Shown: piece after piece, positions 22,660 to 33,481 of the stretch
Layout: each line of letters starts with the position of its first letter
How positions within the stretch are numbered: the stretch's first letter is position 1
Assembly (NCBI GenBank): GCA_030068075.1
Contig: CM057826.1
Span: 63,957,312-64,021,311, forward strand
DNA from: Paguma larvata
Lineage: Eukaryota > Chordata > Mammalia > Carnivora > Viverridae
Length of the DNA: 64,000 bases
Reading direction: 5' to 3'
The notes under the pieces: generated by a model
The model's database searches: none
Told to the model about the DNA's origin: nothing
The model's input: only the letters and a program-made list of their open reading frames with translations
Program-made: the position numbers and the translations under genes

Positions 22660-22830
22660 GCTACATTCATTTATTTATTTAGGTAATAAATGAGTGTCTC
22701 CTATGCATCAGGCAATGTGCTAGACACAAGAAACCAACAGCTAGCAAAAAAAAAAAAAAAAAGACAAAAGTCTTTGCCATTGGGGAACTTGTAGTTCAAT
22801 GTGGGAGAGTGACCTTCATCAAATAAACCA
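22660..22830 (-). mobile_element. L2 LINE 3' end, antisense
   Basis: 'cattcatttatttatttagg', 'gcatcaggcaatgtgctaga', and 'gccattggggaacttgtagt' match the reversed L2 terminus. An A17 run interrupts it near 22746. Confidence 0.7.
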
Positions 22831-23075
22831 TATATGTAAATTTCAAATGCTAATTCCAATTCAGTGCTGTGCAGGAAAACATCTTGGGGCTTAAAATCAT
22901 GTAACAAGAGACTTTGCCTAGTCTACCTCCTGGTTAAAATGTGGAGGGCAGAGGTTTAATACATTACCTCTGTCATGGAAAAGACATATTGATTCTGGCA
23001 CTCTTGATTGAATGGATCTTGCAAACATAAAGGTCATCTTAGTTTTTCATTAGAGGAGGGTTTGTTTTTTCAATT

Positions 23076-23094
23076 TATAAAATGTTTATTTATT

Positions 23095-23143
<49 letters not shown>

Positions 23144-23311
23144 ATGAGTGAGGAAGGGCAGAGACAGAGGAAAACACAGTATCCAAAGCAGCTCCAGGCT
23201 CTGAGCTGTCAGCACAGAGCTGGATGTGGGGCTCGAACTCACAGACTGGACTGAGAGATCATGACCTGAGCTGAAGTGTACATTTAACCAATTGAGCCAC
23301 CCGGGCACCCC
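23076..23311 (-). mobile_element. Carnivore SINE, antisense, with (GA)n tract
   Basis: Antisense SINE from 'tttataaaatgtttatttat' to 'gccacccgggcacccc', with a long AG run at 23099-23138. Imperfect duplications 'cattagaggagggtttg' (23048) and 'cattaggtcaggtttg' (23313) flank it. Confidence 0.94.
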
Positions 23312-23329
23312 TCATTAGGTCAGGTTTGA

Positions 23330-24649
23330 AAAGGAACCATAATGGGTGTGATTTTTGCCCATAAATTACCCTCAACCTGTTCTAATCTTAACTTTATTTC
23401 TCCTGGTTCTGTGCACCTTTCCCTAAGTCAGCTCTCCATGTGCCTCTAAATCGCCATCAATTCCTCTTCCGTATCAGTTTCTCATTGGGCTATTGCCCAC
23501 TGAAAGGCTTCATTCGTCTGTGATTCCGCTGTAACTCCTTCAGTTTGGCAAAAACATCTGGAAGCCAACTGGCTAACTTCAATTTCCCTTCAGTGTTCTG
23601 CTTAATCCTAGAAGGTTTACCTGAACCAAAATGCTGGAATAGTCTTCACTGTTTATTAGACTCACTTTCTCTTTGGCATTGTCCTTTACCATATACAGAA
23701 TGTACAGTTTCTTACCGAGAGAAAAGTATACAGTAAATCCTGATTCTTCCATTCTCCCTTCATTCCATAACATCAAAAGTTAGAACACTCAAAATAATAA
23801 GACAGTGATGTAAAACAACTAATTGTATACCAGTCCAGAATAACTTATGTCCTAGGCAATATGGATTTTTATCAGAGGCAATACTGATTTTCAAGATTTT
23901 TGCTTGCATGTCCAAAAAATCTGATTAGTTGAGAGTGTTTTAGCCATTAGGAGTTATATTTAGTTGAAAATTGTGAGAATGATGATTATTTTTACCACTG
24001 CTATGCTGTAAGTGCTCTTTGCCAAGAATATTCTTCGTGTGGACATTGAATGGAGTCTAACGCGGTGGGTCATTGCCACCCAACAGGGGCTTCTTGTTTT
24101 AGAATTTTGGAATTTACAGTCTTCATAGGTATGAGCAGATAACAGGGAAAAAACACATATGCTCAAAACATATTCTCATTTCCCACATTCCTAATAAAAC
24201 TACAACCTGCAACGAGGGTATAAAAATAGACAGCAGAAGCTGAAGGTCAGTATTTACTATTTCCTCTCAGGACATACTGGAAATGCTGGCAAGACCCCTT
24301 CAACTGAGGGTGCAGAACCCAGCTTCCTCTCCAAGACTCTACAGGGCAAAAAATGCCTAGGTTTCGAAGGGATGTGTCTTCCTCATTCTGAAAATGTTTC
24401 CCAGCTGGAGGTGGGCTGTGAGACTCTTTCTAGAATTTCCTGTTCTGGGCACTTGAAAGGGATCTTGGCTGACTGTCCTGACCCTTTCAACCTGAGCTTT
24501 CACTTCCAGTAATTGCCTGGCCTACTGGTACTATCTCCCAGGAATAGTCTTGTAGGAAGTTCACTAACAAGAATGTCAAGTGGAAACTACTGTTTAGCTA
24601 GAAAATGATACTTTCCAAAGGTTGTAAGTCAAAGTAAGTAACACACATT
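23330..24649. other. 1.3-kb stretch with no gene or named repeat
   Basis: Unique-looking sequence. Small open frames on both strands lack domain features. I see no CpG-rich promoter, splice-bounded exon or RNA gene. Confidence 0.5.
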
Positions 24650-24900
24650 CTGTCATTCATTCAGGCAATATCAACTGAGCAGCACCATTTGCAGTCCTGA
24701 CCTGGGCATATAGTGGTGAGCAGATAGCCCTGGGCTCTGTCCTGCTAGAGCACACTACCTACCAGGGGAGAGAGAGATTGCTCAAAATGATTTCACAAAT
24801 TACAACTGTGAGATGTGCTGAGTGAAAAGGTAGCAAGCCAGGAAAGTAAAAGTGGGTCAGGGGGGTTCTTGGTGAGCTGAGACTTGAAGGACATCACGCT
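24650..24900 (-). mobile_element. L2 LINE fragment, antisense
   Basis: 'tcattcattcaggcaatatc', 'ctgggctctgtcctgctaga', 'gtgagctgagacttgaagga' follow the reversed L2 3' region. Confidence 0.55.
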
Positions 24901-25189
24901 CATTATGCTTTGCCTCTGGTTGGCTCCTGCTGGTGTCCATGCACTCCGCTCTGGAACATGGACACCTACTGGATAGGGCTTTCATGGGAAGTAACTAATT
25001 CATGGAGGCCAGTACAGAGTCTTTGTTCAGCATTTGGCAGATGATACATGGTCCACTCTTTTATCTTCTGGAACCAAAGTCTGGGCTCTCAGAATAAGAG
25101 GGATATTCTTACAAATGTTTCTCTGCAGCATTTAAATCATTTCAATAAGGGATCTGAATAGGAAGTCCAAGAGATATTACACTGAACAA
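24901..25189. other. Short unique-looking interval
   Basis: No feature is recognised. Confidence 0.5.
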
Positions 25190-25275
25190 AGCATCTTAAC
25201 CACATCATCTCATCTGGTCCTCATGCCAGCCTTGGAGGTAGACATTCTTTTTATCATCCCCATTTTATAGGTGGG
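25190..25275 (-). mobile_element. MIR SINE fragment, antisense
   Basis: 'catctggtcctcatgccagc' followed by 'tcatccccattttataggtg' is the MIR core in reverse. Only part is present. Confidence 0.55.
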
Positions 25276-25324
25276 AAGTAGACAGTTTGATGTTTCAGCT
25301 ATTCATCCCTTTATCTCCCTTATC

Positions 25325-25480
25325 ATAACACTTGATCCACCCTACTGTCATGACTTACTTGATGTCAGAAGACCTTAAGCTTTATGAAGACATCTATTAT
25401 CACCACCATGTCCCAAGCACCGAGCAAGTGTCAGTACATAAAAATAATTATTTGTTGAGAAAAAAATAAATGAATGAATG
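25325..25480 (+). mobile_element. Probable L2 LINE 3' end
   Basis: 'aagctttatgaagacatcta', 'atgtcccaagcaccgagcaa', and 'aaataaatgaatgaatgg' fit the L2 terminus, with considerable divergence. Confidence 0.5.
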
Positions 25481-26735
25481 GTTACAAAGAAAAGCTGTGT
25501 TCCGGAGAAAGAAAAAAGGCATTGAACTAATTTTCCAATGGGATGTAACCAAACAAGACTACATTGTCCCAGATGGACTGGAGTTCAAGGCAACAATAAA
25601 TGTTAAGGGCCAGCCCAATTTTTCACATGCCTGAAACGAAAATCTGTAAGACGTGTGAAAACACACAACACTCCACTTAAGCCTCTCCTGCAAAATTACT
25701 ACCTCCACTTCTGACTGTTGTTAGCCCGGTTGCCAAGAAACACAGTCAGAACCCCTTCCCTCACTTCACTTTCCTGCTCTGCCTCACATCAGCATAGTCT
25801 CTGAGTATAGCTGTTTTACATGTGGGAGCTGAAACCAGAAGTCCTGCGTGTCTGTGTTAGAAACGTGACTTCATCAAGACAGAGGTACAGATGACTCCAG
25901 CTTAGCCATGCTGTGCCCTGTGCCTGTCTACACACCCTTTCTCCTTTCTCTTCCAACTCCCCTCTCCCTTTTAAAACCCAGGTGCTGTGTTAGCATCCAA
26001 TGCCCAGTTTGTTAGAGTGCTCTCCCCTGGTTTTTCCATCGGTAGGGGAAAGACATTCAGGCAGAAGAATGTAGCAAATAGGAAGACTTCAGGGGTCATT
26101 TGGTTATACCAATCAGACTGGGGGATGGGTATCTCCGAGTTTCATGCTGAATCCGGGTGTTCGCTATTCTAGGCTTTTGCCCCTGGATCCAAATCAGAGC
26201 ACTGGTAACTCGAGAGCTGGACCCTGACCAGCTCAGCTTGTGGCCGGCGGTGCAATTACCCCAGCTGTTACACCCCCACCTCTCTTGTCACTATTCTGGG
26301 GTGTTGAGTTTCCCCCCTAACAACTGTTCAAAGAACTTCATTCGAGTAAATTGTATGAAACTATTTTACAGTGGCTAAGGCAAGAGAGGACTTGGGGGTA
26401 GGCCTGGGCACGATGGGCTCAATGGTGCAGTAAGACCCGGTGAGGTTAGAGCTCCAGGCCCCACTCGGAGCCCCCAAACACTGTTTTTATTGGAATGGGA
26501 GAGTTGTCAGGATAAGGCTAATGAAGCAGAGATCCACACAAAGTTTACTATGAATACCTAGGGAAGAAAACCTGAGGGTCAGTACACAGGAGGTCTTGAA
26601 AGGGAAAAATAGCAAAATGAAAATGAGTTTTTAAAGTTCATCTTCTCCAGATTATTCACTATAAAAAATCAACTTGCATTAGAAGCCACTGAAGTGCCAT
26701 AACAGTGTTTATAAATACAGTTTCAGTGATACTGA
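25481..26735. other. 1.25-kb stretch with no gene or named repeat
   Basis: Unique-looking sequence with locally higher GC at 26150-26300. Small open frames only. No repeat is recognised. Confidence 0.5.
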
Positions 26736-26905
26736 GCTTCGGAATAGACCAAGTGTCAGGAAGGTTATTGCTAGTCTTGCTTCTGGCCCTTAACTATGCG
26801 TATAATTTTAGGCAAATCACTTCCCTCCTTCAGTCCTAAATTTCCTCATTTGCAAAAAGATGGGGCTAGGTTGGATAATTTCTAGGATGCTCTTTGCACG
26901 TAAAA
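26736..26905 (+). mobile_element. MIR SINE
   Basis: 'tagtcttgcttctggccctt', 'ttttaggcaaatcacttccc', and 'tttcctcatttgcaaaaaga' match the MIR core in order. Confidence 0.65.
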
Positions 26906-27437
26906 GAATTCTCTGGCTCACTGAAATATTGTAAATATCTAAAGGAAGCCAGTATATTCTGTTGTTTTCAGTGAAGTGAAATTAGCTTCTGAGATCTCAC
27001 TTAGAAGGAATTTCTTAAGCCAGAAACCAGTAAGTGGCAATTTCAGTGAAACAATCTGTAACCGAATTTAAGTTACATTAAAAAAAAAAAGCCCAATCTT
27101 CCTGGAGTATGTCCGAAAATGTTGAATTGCACTGAGTATTTCAACATGACATGGGAAAAGCAATCAGATCAGTGGTAATATTAAACATTATAATACTAAA
27201 AAGAGAGACCACTCTAGCAGCGTTAACTGCACCACAAACAAAATACAAAACAATACGACCCCTGTTATTAGTCGTTGTGGGGCTCCGTTACCGCCTCGCG
27301 TTACCACAAAGCACGTGGAGCCAAGAAAAGAACGTCTGCTTCAAACTCTGTGAGAAGAATTAAGGCGATTGGAACGTTGAAAATACTGTCTCCAGGACTC
27401 AGAAAGAAAGACTCTTCTATAATTTTATGTAAAAGAG
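26906..27437. other. No gene or named repeat recognised
   Basis: Unique-looking sequence. A few CpGs cluster near 27280-27310, too few for an island. Confidence 0.5.
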
Positions 27438-27600
27438 TATTTCTCAAGTGAGGCCCTTGGTGTCTGTCTCAGAGTTCCCTGCGGTGTGGAAGTGCATACC
27501 CTCAGGCCCCACTCAGACCTATGGAATGAGAACTCTAGAAGCCAGGTGTTTTAACAAGCGTCCCTATGCAAGAAAAGACTTGAGAACTAAAGGTCTAGAA
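27438..27600 (-). mobile_element. MER5A DNA transposon, antisense
   Basis: 'tatttctcaagtgaggccct', 'ccccactcagacctatggaa', 'tgttttaacaagcgtcccta', and 'gacttgagaactaaagg' are a reversed MER5A. Confidence 0.75.
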
Positions 27601-27799
27601 ATGCACCTGAGGGATAAAAATCATCTTTACAGAAAACACCACAATGGCTCTTGAAGGAAAAGAATCTTCCAGGTCCTTACAAATAAGAAAAGATGCTTTG
27701 TGTTCATTTATCAACATTCAGTTAGGAATAAGATTTGTTAGATCCCTTTCTTAGAATGAAAAGGGGCACAGGCCTGGGCATTTGGTGTGAACTTGGCAT
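27601..27799. other. Short unique-looking interval
   Basis: No feature is recognised. Confidence 0.5.
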
Positions 27800-27935
27800 G
27801 TTAGAAGCAGCAAAGTAGAGTGTTAAGATCGCTGGCTTGCAAGATGGACATGCCTGGGCTTGACTCTTGCTTCTGCTTAACTCCAGGCAAGGATGCCAGC
27901 TAGAATATTGGCGCAAGCACTTAATTTTGTCACAA
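27800..27935 (+). mobile_element. Probable MIR SINE
   Basis: 'gttaagatcgctggcttgca', 'gcctgggcttgactcttgct', and 'gcaagcacttaattttgtca' fit a diverged MIR 5' half. An L2-like tail ('ctccataaatatttgttaat') follows at about 27977. Confidence 0.5.
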
Positions 27936-27998
27936 CTGTATATCCCAGCACTGGGATAGGATCTGTATGACAGGATCTCCATAAATATTTGTTAATGT

Positions 27999-28488
27999 TT
28001 GTATTAGTTCCCTATTGCTGCTGTAACAAATTACACAAACTCAGTATATAAAACAACCAATTTATGCGCTTACTGTTCCAGAGGTCAGAAGTCTAAAATG
28101 GGTCAGCAGGACTGCATCCCTTTTGGAGGCTCTAGGGGAGAATCCATTTCCTTGTTTTTCTAGCCGCTAGAAGGCAACTACAGTCCTTACCTCACAGCCT
28201 CATCCTCCATCTTTGAAGCTCGAAGTGTGGTATCCTCAAATCTCTCCCTCTCTGATCTGGTTGTCACATCTCCTTCTCCTACTTTGGCCTCCTGCTTCCC
28301 TGTTACCAAGACCCTTGTGATGACATTGGACCCACCTGGATAACTCAGGACAATTTCCCCATCTCAACAACCTTTATCTAATCACACCTGCAAAGCTCCT
28401 TTCGCCGGGTAAGGAGGCATAGTCTCAGGTTCGGGGGATTAGAATGGAGGCATCTATTGGGGGGGCCATTGTTCTACCTACTCCAATA
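27999..28488 (-). mobile_element. MLT1-class LTR (ERVL-MaLR), antisense
   Basis: 'tgtattagttccctattgct', 'ttccagaggtcagaagtcta', 'ggctctaggggagaatccat', 'aacctttatctaatcacacc', and 'cctgcaaagctcctttcgc'-like text give the reversed order of a MaLR LTR. There is no internal sequence, so it is probably a solo LTR. Confidence 0.8.
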
Positions 28489-28512
28489 TTGTCAAACAAA
28501 AGTTCCTTAGTG

Positions 28513-28754
28513 TCTCTAACCCTTGGGGAGCACCTGCGTGGCTCAGTCAGTTAAGCCTCTGACTCTTGGTTTCGGCTCAGGTCATGATCTCACATTCATG
28601 GGTTTGAGCCCCTGTTGGGCTCTGGGCTGAGAGCACAGAGCCTGCTTAGGATTCTCCCTCTCTATCTGCTCCTCCCTGACTTATGTGCATTTATGCACTC
28701 TCTCTCTCTCGATTAATTAATTAAAATTTTTTTTAACTTCTCTAACCCTTGGGG
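28513..28754 (+). mobile_element. Carnivore SINE with perfect 16-bp TSD
   Basis: The SINE body runs from about 28525 to 28738, from 'gagcacctgcgtggctcagt' to a T-rich, AATT-containing tail. 'tctctaacccttgggg' is present at 28513-28528 and 28739-28754, identical. The coordinates given include both duplications. Confidence 0.95.
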
Positions 28755-29019
28755 TTCTCCTCTATAAAATGTTCTATAAGGGTTAAATGGAGTAATGACA
28801 ATAAATGCACAATGAAGGTAAGCTATTATTATACCTTCTAATTATTCTAGAATAAATGGCTTATTAAAAAGTGACTTAAATATACTAAATATTTATTTCC
28901 TTCTTGCTAGTACTTCATTACTAGGGGTAAAAATTTAAATTCAGAGAACCTCAATAACTTTTAAGGCTCTCCTGTATCAGGGTTTAGTACAGGAAAAGGA
29001 ACAACTTTAGATATTTTAT
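28755..29019. other. AT-rich interval
   Basis: No feature is recognised apart from the start of the next SINE target duplication (29002). Confidence 0.5.
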
Positions 29020-29220
29020 TATTATGTTTTTATGTTTATTTTTGAGAGAGGGACAGAGTGTGAGTAGGGGAGTGGCAGAGAGAAAAGGAGACATAGAATT
29101 CGAAGCAGGCTCCAGGCTCTGAGCTGTCAGCACAAAGCCCAATGCAGGGCTCAAACTCAAGGACCATGAGATCATGACCTGAACCGAAATCCAATGCTCA
29201 ACCGACTGAGGCAGGCATCC
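29020..29220 (-). mobile_element. Carnivore SINE, antisense
   Basis: Antisense SINE from 'tattatgtttttatgtttat' to 'gactgaggcaggcatccc'. 'caactttagatatttta' (29002-29018) recurs with one change at 29221-29237. Confidence 0.94.
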
Positions 29221-29237
29221 CAACTTTAGGTATTTTA

Positions 29238-29942
29238 AATAGAAAAATAACTTTATACAGGGCATTAGATAATTCTAAAACCATTGGATGGAAAAGCGGG
29301 GATCAGCTGTGGCCACTGGCAATATCAAGTTTAAGAATACACAGCTACAGAGGTAATTTAGGGACCAACAAGCCACCACCATAGTGAATACCACCTCTTC
29401 ACCGCTATAAGACCTCTCTGCCCTCTTAAAGCCGGAGACCAGACATTGGAAGTCTGAGTCCAGCCACCACCTGCTGCTTAACACTCTGAGACCTTGTTTG
29501 TCAGTAGAAAGAGTCACAAGAAGATGTTCTTGGCTTCATTCCCATAGTCTAAATCAAATGTAAGTGCTTCCCACTGCCGGAGCCCATGTGACATCCAGAA
29601 CTCTGGCATCAAGGAAGTCTGGAAAATGTAGATTTTACTGTATCAGCTTCTGTTGCATGAAAACACAGAGAATGAGACTGAATGGATGCTGAGCAACAGT
29701 CAGCCATACTCAAGCTGCCCCCTCTCTAGCACCTTCTATTTGCAATTTGAAATATGTACCTTGGGAGGAAGCCTCCTTCCTATGATGTGTTGCACTGTAT
29801 GGCTTGAGAATATTCTAAAATGCTTTTGACTGGAGCATCTAGATCTCAGAAGAAATTATTCTCCTAAGAAATTAAAACTCCTCCTTTGGTGAAATTCCCA
29901 ACTTCTCTTTGTCTAAGTGTTATAGATTATGCAATACATTTT
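29238..29942. other. No gene or named repeat recognised
   Basis: Unique-looking sequence. Confidence 0.5.
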
Positions 29943-30206
29943 TAAATTGAATATTTAGAGGGGCACCTGGGTGGCTCAGTCAGTTAAGTGTCCAACTTCG
30001 GCCCAAGTCATGATTATCACAGTTCGTGAGTTTGTGCCCTGCATCACTCTCTGTGCTGACAGCTCAGAGCCTGGAGCCTGCTTCGGATTCTGTGTCTATT
30101 TCTCCCTCTCTCTCTCTCCATCCCTCTCCTGCTTGTGCTCTGTGTGTGTCTCTCTCTCTATCAAAAATAAATGAACATTAAAAAATATTTAAACTGAATA
30201 TTTAGA
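29943..30206 (+). mobile_element. Carnivore SINE with TSD
   Basis: SINE body 29960-30188, from 'ggggcacctgggtggctcag' to 'aaaataaatgaacattaaaa'. 'taaattgaatatttaga' before it and 'taaactgaatatttaga' after it are the target duplications, with one mismatch. Confidence 0.95.
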
Positions 30207-31914
30207 AAAATGTATTATGTAAATTAATATGGATTAAAAATAATGAAAAGCTAAGATGGGCTAGAAATTGTTAATAGCATTCTTAACACAAATCTGAAAC
30301 ATAGTAGGTACTCAATTAATATGTTTCCTTTCCTAAAAGGGGAGGTGGCCAGCCTACAGATTTTCTATATTGTAACTGTTAAGAGTTTGATTAATGAGTT
30401 AAAATATATAGTGCTAATTTAAATAGTGAGGCATAGTTCTTAAAGCAGGGTATGGTGGGGATTAATTCTAATCAAATATACACCTTGTATCAAGTGAGTT
30501 CTCAACAAGAATTCTCTTTTCTTCTATTCCCCATATAACTTCTGCCTACCATGGCAAAAATGCAGGGAGCCTTTGATTTGGGGCTGCCCCGAGCCCATTT
30601 ATCCATATTTCAGTTCCAATGAACCTCCCAACTCTACTATGCCACCTGGCCTCATTCACACGAGCTACTCTCTTGGTATAACCTTGAACATGGTGCACAA
30701 TTTCTAAACCCTCTAGCAGTCTTGGAAAGTATCAAAACAAAATAGAACAATAACAAAAGAGCAAACCACATATGGTCCCTTGCATTTACTTGTTTTTCAG
30801 GGGAAGAAAGATAATTTTAAACTATAACACTGGAATTATATGACATGAAATGGGAAATGACTACCTGAAATGGCTTTTTTGGCACCCAGACACGCAACTA
30901 AAACCCATCAATTTGGTAGACCACCATCAACCAAAAGAAGGTCTATATTTTTATTTTATAAGAACATGGCAATCTCTTCACTACACTAATTTACATAGAC
31001 TGATGTCACCTTTAATACTATGTAAAGTGTAATTTCTATTTAATAATTTCCACTGCCCCATTTCTTTATATAGGTAAAGATGTCTTCTTAATCTCAGATG
31101 TTAGAAAGATCTCACACTGAACACAAAGCACTGGTTTTTGCATATGAAGTGAAGTGCAAGTTTAGAGCACTGCAGCAGACGGGCAGGGACTCCAGCAGAA
31201 CACCGTGGGCTGCTTGGTCCGTGAAGTGAACAGCCTTCGTGGCTTCTCCCCCACAGTGGTGTGTTTGGAAAGGCCTAGCAAATCTGGCTCTGTGCCAAGC
31301 AATTGAGGGGCACATTTTTTCCTGGGAATCGAATGAAACACCCCTAGGCAGACCCACCCATGGAAGGCCCCAGGAACAGCTGGGTGGAATTAAATGGCAT
31401 TTATTCCTATATTGGTTATGGCCAGGAGCCAGGAATCCCACACCCAAGATGCATGCAGCCTCCAGCACACATGAGCCTCAGTATTGATTGTGGCTGGAGC
31501 TCCACTCTCACTGTGGACAGGATGTAAATGATTGATTTTTCTATTAAAAAATTCCTGAAGGATATGGAGGGACTATTTATTTTTTACTCTGGGTCCGGTT
31601 TCCCTGATACCCATGCAATTCTCATGTGTCTACACAAGAAAGGGGAGAATTGTGTAATTATGCCACATATTCAGATGACTCACACAAACTAATCTAGTCA
31701 GAAATGTCCATAAGGATCTGGTCTCAGGTTCACTAAATAATTATCTAGTGATTTCGTGTGACATTTTGAGGACTGGACTTAGGGTCAGAAAAACTTGGTA
31801 TTATAAAAATATCATTTCCCTCAAATTTTCCTGTATGTTCTTCTGGAATATTAAATATTCTGAAATAGCTAAGACTGTTTTGTAAAGGGAAAAAAAAGCA
31901 CTTATGAGGTGGTG
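30207..31914. other. 1.7-kb stretch with little recognisable content
   Basis: A possible L2 tail fragment lies near 30290-30330 ('catagtaggtactcaattaa'). The rest is unique-looking. Opposing open frames at 31112-31487 overlap on both strands and lack domain features. Confidence 0.5.
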
Positions 31915-32240
31915 ACCAGACTTATCAACTGAAAAATATCTATAAAGCTATAGTAACCTAAATGTGTTATTAGGTGAGAAGAGATATTCAGATATATAGA
32001 ACAGAATAGATAAGACCTATTACCTATGGGAATTTAGACTATAATATATTTTATAATTTAAATCAATGAAAAAGGTATAGCTTGTTCAGAAAGTTCTATT
32101 AGGACACTTGGGAAAATAATTAAATTACAGTATAACCTCTCAGGATAAACCACTTATCTCTATCCCCACCCAAAACCAAATGGGCTAAAGATTTACACAT
32201 TTAAAGATATATGAGAGACTAAAAGAAAATATAGGGGAAT

Positions 32241-32275
32241 TTGTGTGTATGTGTGTGTGTGTGTGTGTGTGCGCA
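32241..32275. repeat. (GT)n microsatellite
   Basis: Nearly pure GT run within the L1M, ending in GCGCATGCATGC. Confidence 0.9.
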
Positions 32276-32330
32276 TGCATGCATATTTGTGTGTAAGATG
32301 TGGAAGTAGAGAAGTCTTTCATTAAAAAAC

Positions 32331-32541
32331 TTTTTTTTAATGTTTATTTATTTTTGAGAGACATAGAGGCACAGTGTGAACAGGGGAAGGGCAGAGAGAG
32401 AGGGAGACACAGAATCGGAAGCAGGCTCCAGGCTCCGAGCCGTCAGCACAGAACCCAACGCGGGGCTTGAACTCACAGACCGCGAGATCATGACCTGAGC
32501 TGAAGTCGGCCGCCCAACTGACTGAGCCACCCAGGTGCCCC
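32331..32541 (-). mobile_element. Carnivore SINE, antisense, younger member of a tandem pair
   Basis: Well-preserved antisense SINE ('aacgcggggcttgaactcac', 'gccacccaggtgcccc'), with CpGs still present in its GC-rich body. That suggests it is younger than its partner at 32550. Confidence 0.95.
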
Positions 32542-32549
32542 TAAAAAAC

Positions 32550-32571
32550 ATTTTTTTAATGTTTACTTATT

Positions 32572-32618
<47 letters not shown>

Positions 32619-32703
32619 GCGGAGGAAGGGAACTCGTGAACTATGAGATCATGAACCTGGGCCAAAGTTGGACTCTTAACCGACTGAGCCACTCAGGTGT
32701 CCC
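32550..32703 (-). mobile_element. Carnivore SINE, antisense, internally deleted
   Basis: Only about 150 bp: the GA-rich tail joins directly to 'gaactcgtgaactatgagat' and the head 'gccactcaggtgtccc', so most of the middle is lost. 'agtagagaagtctttc' (32306-32321) and 'aatagagaagcctttc' (32704-32719) flank the whole pair. Confidence 0.9.
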
Positions 32704-33026
32704 AATAGAGAAGCCTTTCTAAATACAACTCTAAACCTTGGAGTCCTAATAGAAAAGATGGCTTCATTTGACTCTACCAAACTAAAATAGATGGTTCATA
32801 GAAAAAGAAATACAAATTCATATAAAAACATTCCAATTCTCAAATTAAAGAAACTTGAATTAAGCATAAAAGGAATACTTTTTGCCTATCAGGCAAATCT
32901 TTAAAGTTTCAAAATCAATATTGGTGAGAGAGTGCAAAAGGAACAAGTTGTTTCATATACTTGTTGAAAGCATAACATGATATAACCTTTGTGAAGGCAA
33001 TTGGACATTATCAATCATATATATTT

Positions 33027-33237
33027 TTAAAGTTTATTTATTTATTTTGAGAGAGAGAGTGCATGCACAAGCAGGGAAGGGGCAGAGAGAAAGGGAGAGA
33101 GGGAGAGAGAATCTCAAGCAGGCTCTGCACTGTCAGTGCAGAGTCTGATGTGGGGCTTGAACTCATGAACCATGAGATCATGACCTGAGCCAAAATCAAG
33201 AGTGGGATGCTTAACTGACTGAGCCACCCAGGCACCC
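33027..33237 (-). mobile_element. Carnivore SINE, antisense, first of a tandem pair
   Basis: Full antisense SINE ending 'gccacccaggcacccc'. 'ttatcaatcatat' precedes it (about 33007) and 'ttatcaatcacat' follows it (about 33239). Confidence 0.95.
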
Positions 33238-33251
33238 CTTATCAATCACAT

Positions 33252-33481
33252 TAAATTTTTTTAATGTTTATTTATTTTTGAGAGTGAGAGAGAGAGAGAA
33301 AGAGAGAGACAGAGTGCAAGCAGGGAAGGGGCAAAGAGAGACGGAGACACACAATCCAAGGCAGGCTCCAGGCTCTGAGCTGTCAGCACTGAGCCTGATG
33401 TGGGGCTCAAACTCACGAACTGTGAGATGATGACCTGAACTGAAATCAGACTCTTAACTGACAGAACCACTCAGGCGCCCC
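33252..33481 (-). mobile_element. Carnivore SINE, antisense, second of a tandem pair
   Basis: Antisense SINE with an AG tract, ending 'ccactcaggcgcccc'. It is followed by 'tcaatcatattttta', a third version of the same target. Confidence 0.94.

Noticed and set aside
27230..27310. Small cluster of CpGs as a CpG-island promoter
   Set aside because: Only a handful of CpGs over less than 100 bp, well short of an island.
31112..31487. Overlapping open frames of 118 (minus) and 82 (plus) codons
   Set aside because: No recognisable domain, no splice context, and mutual shadowing.
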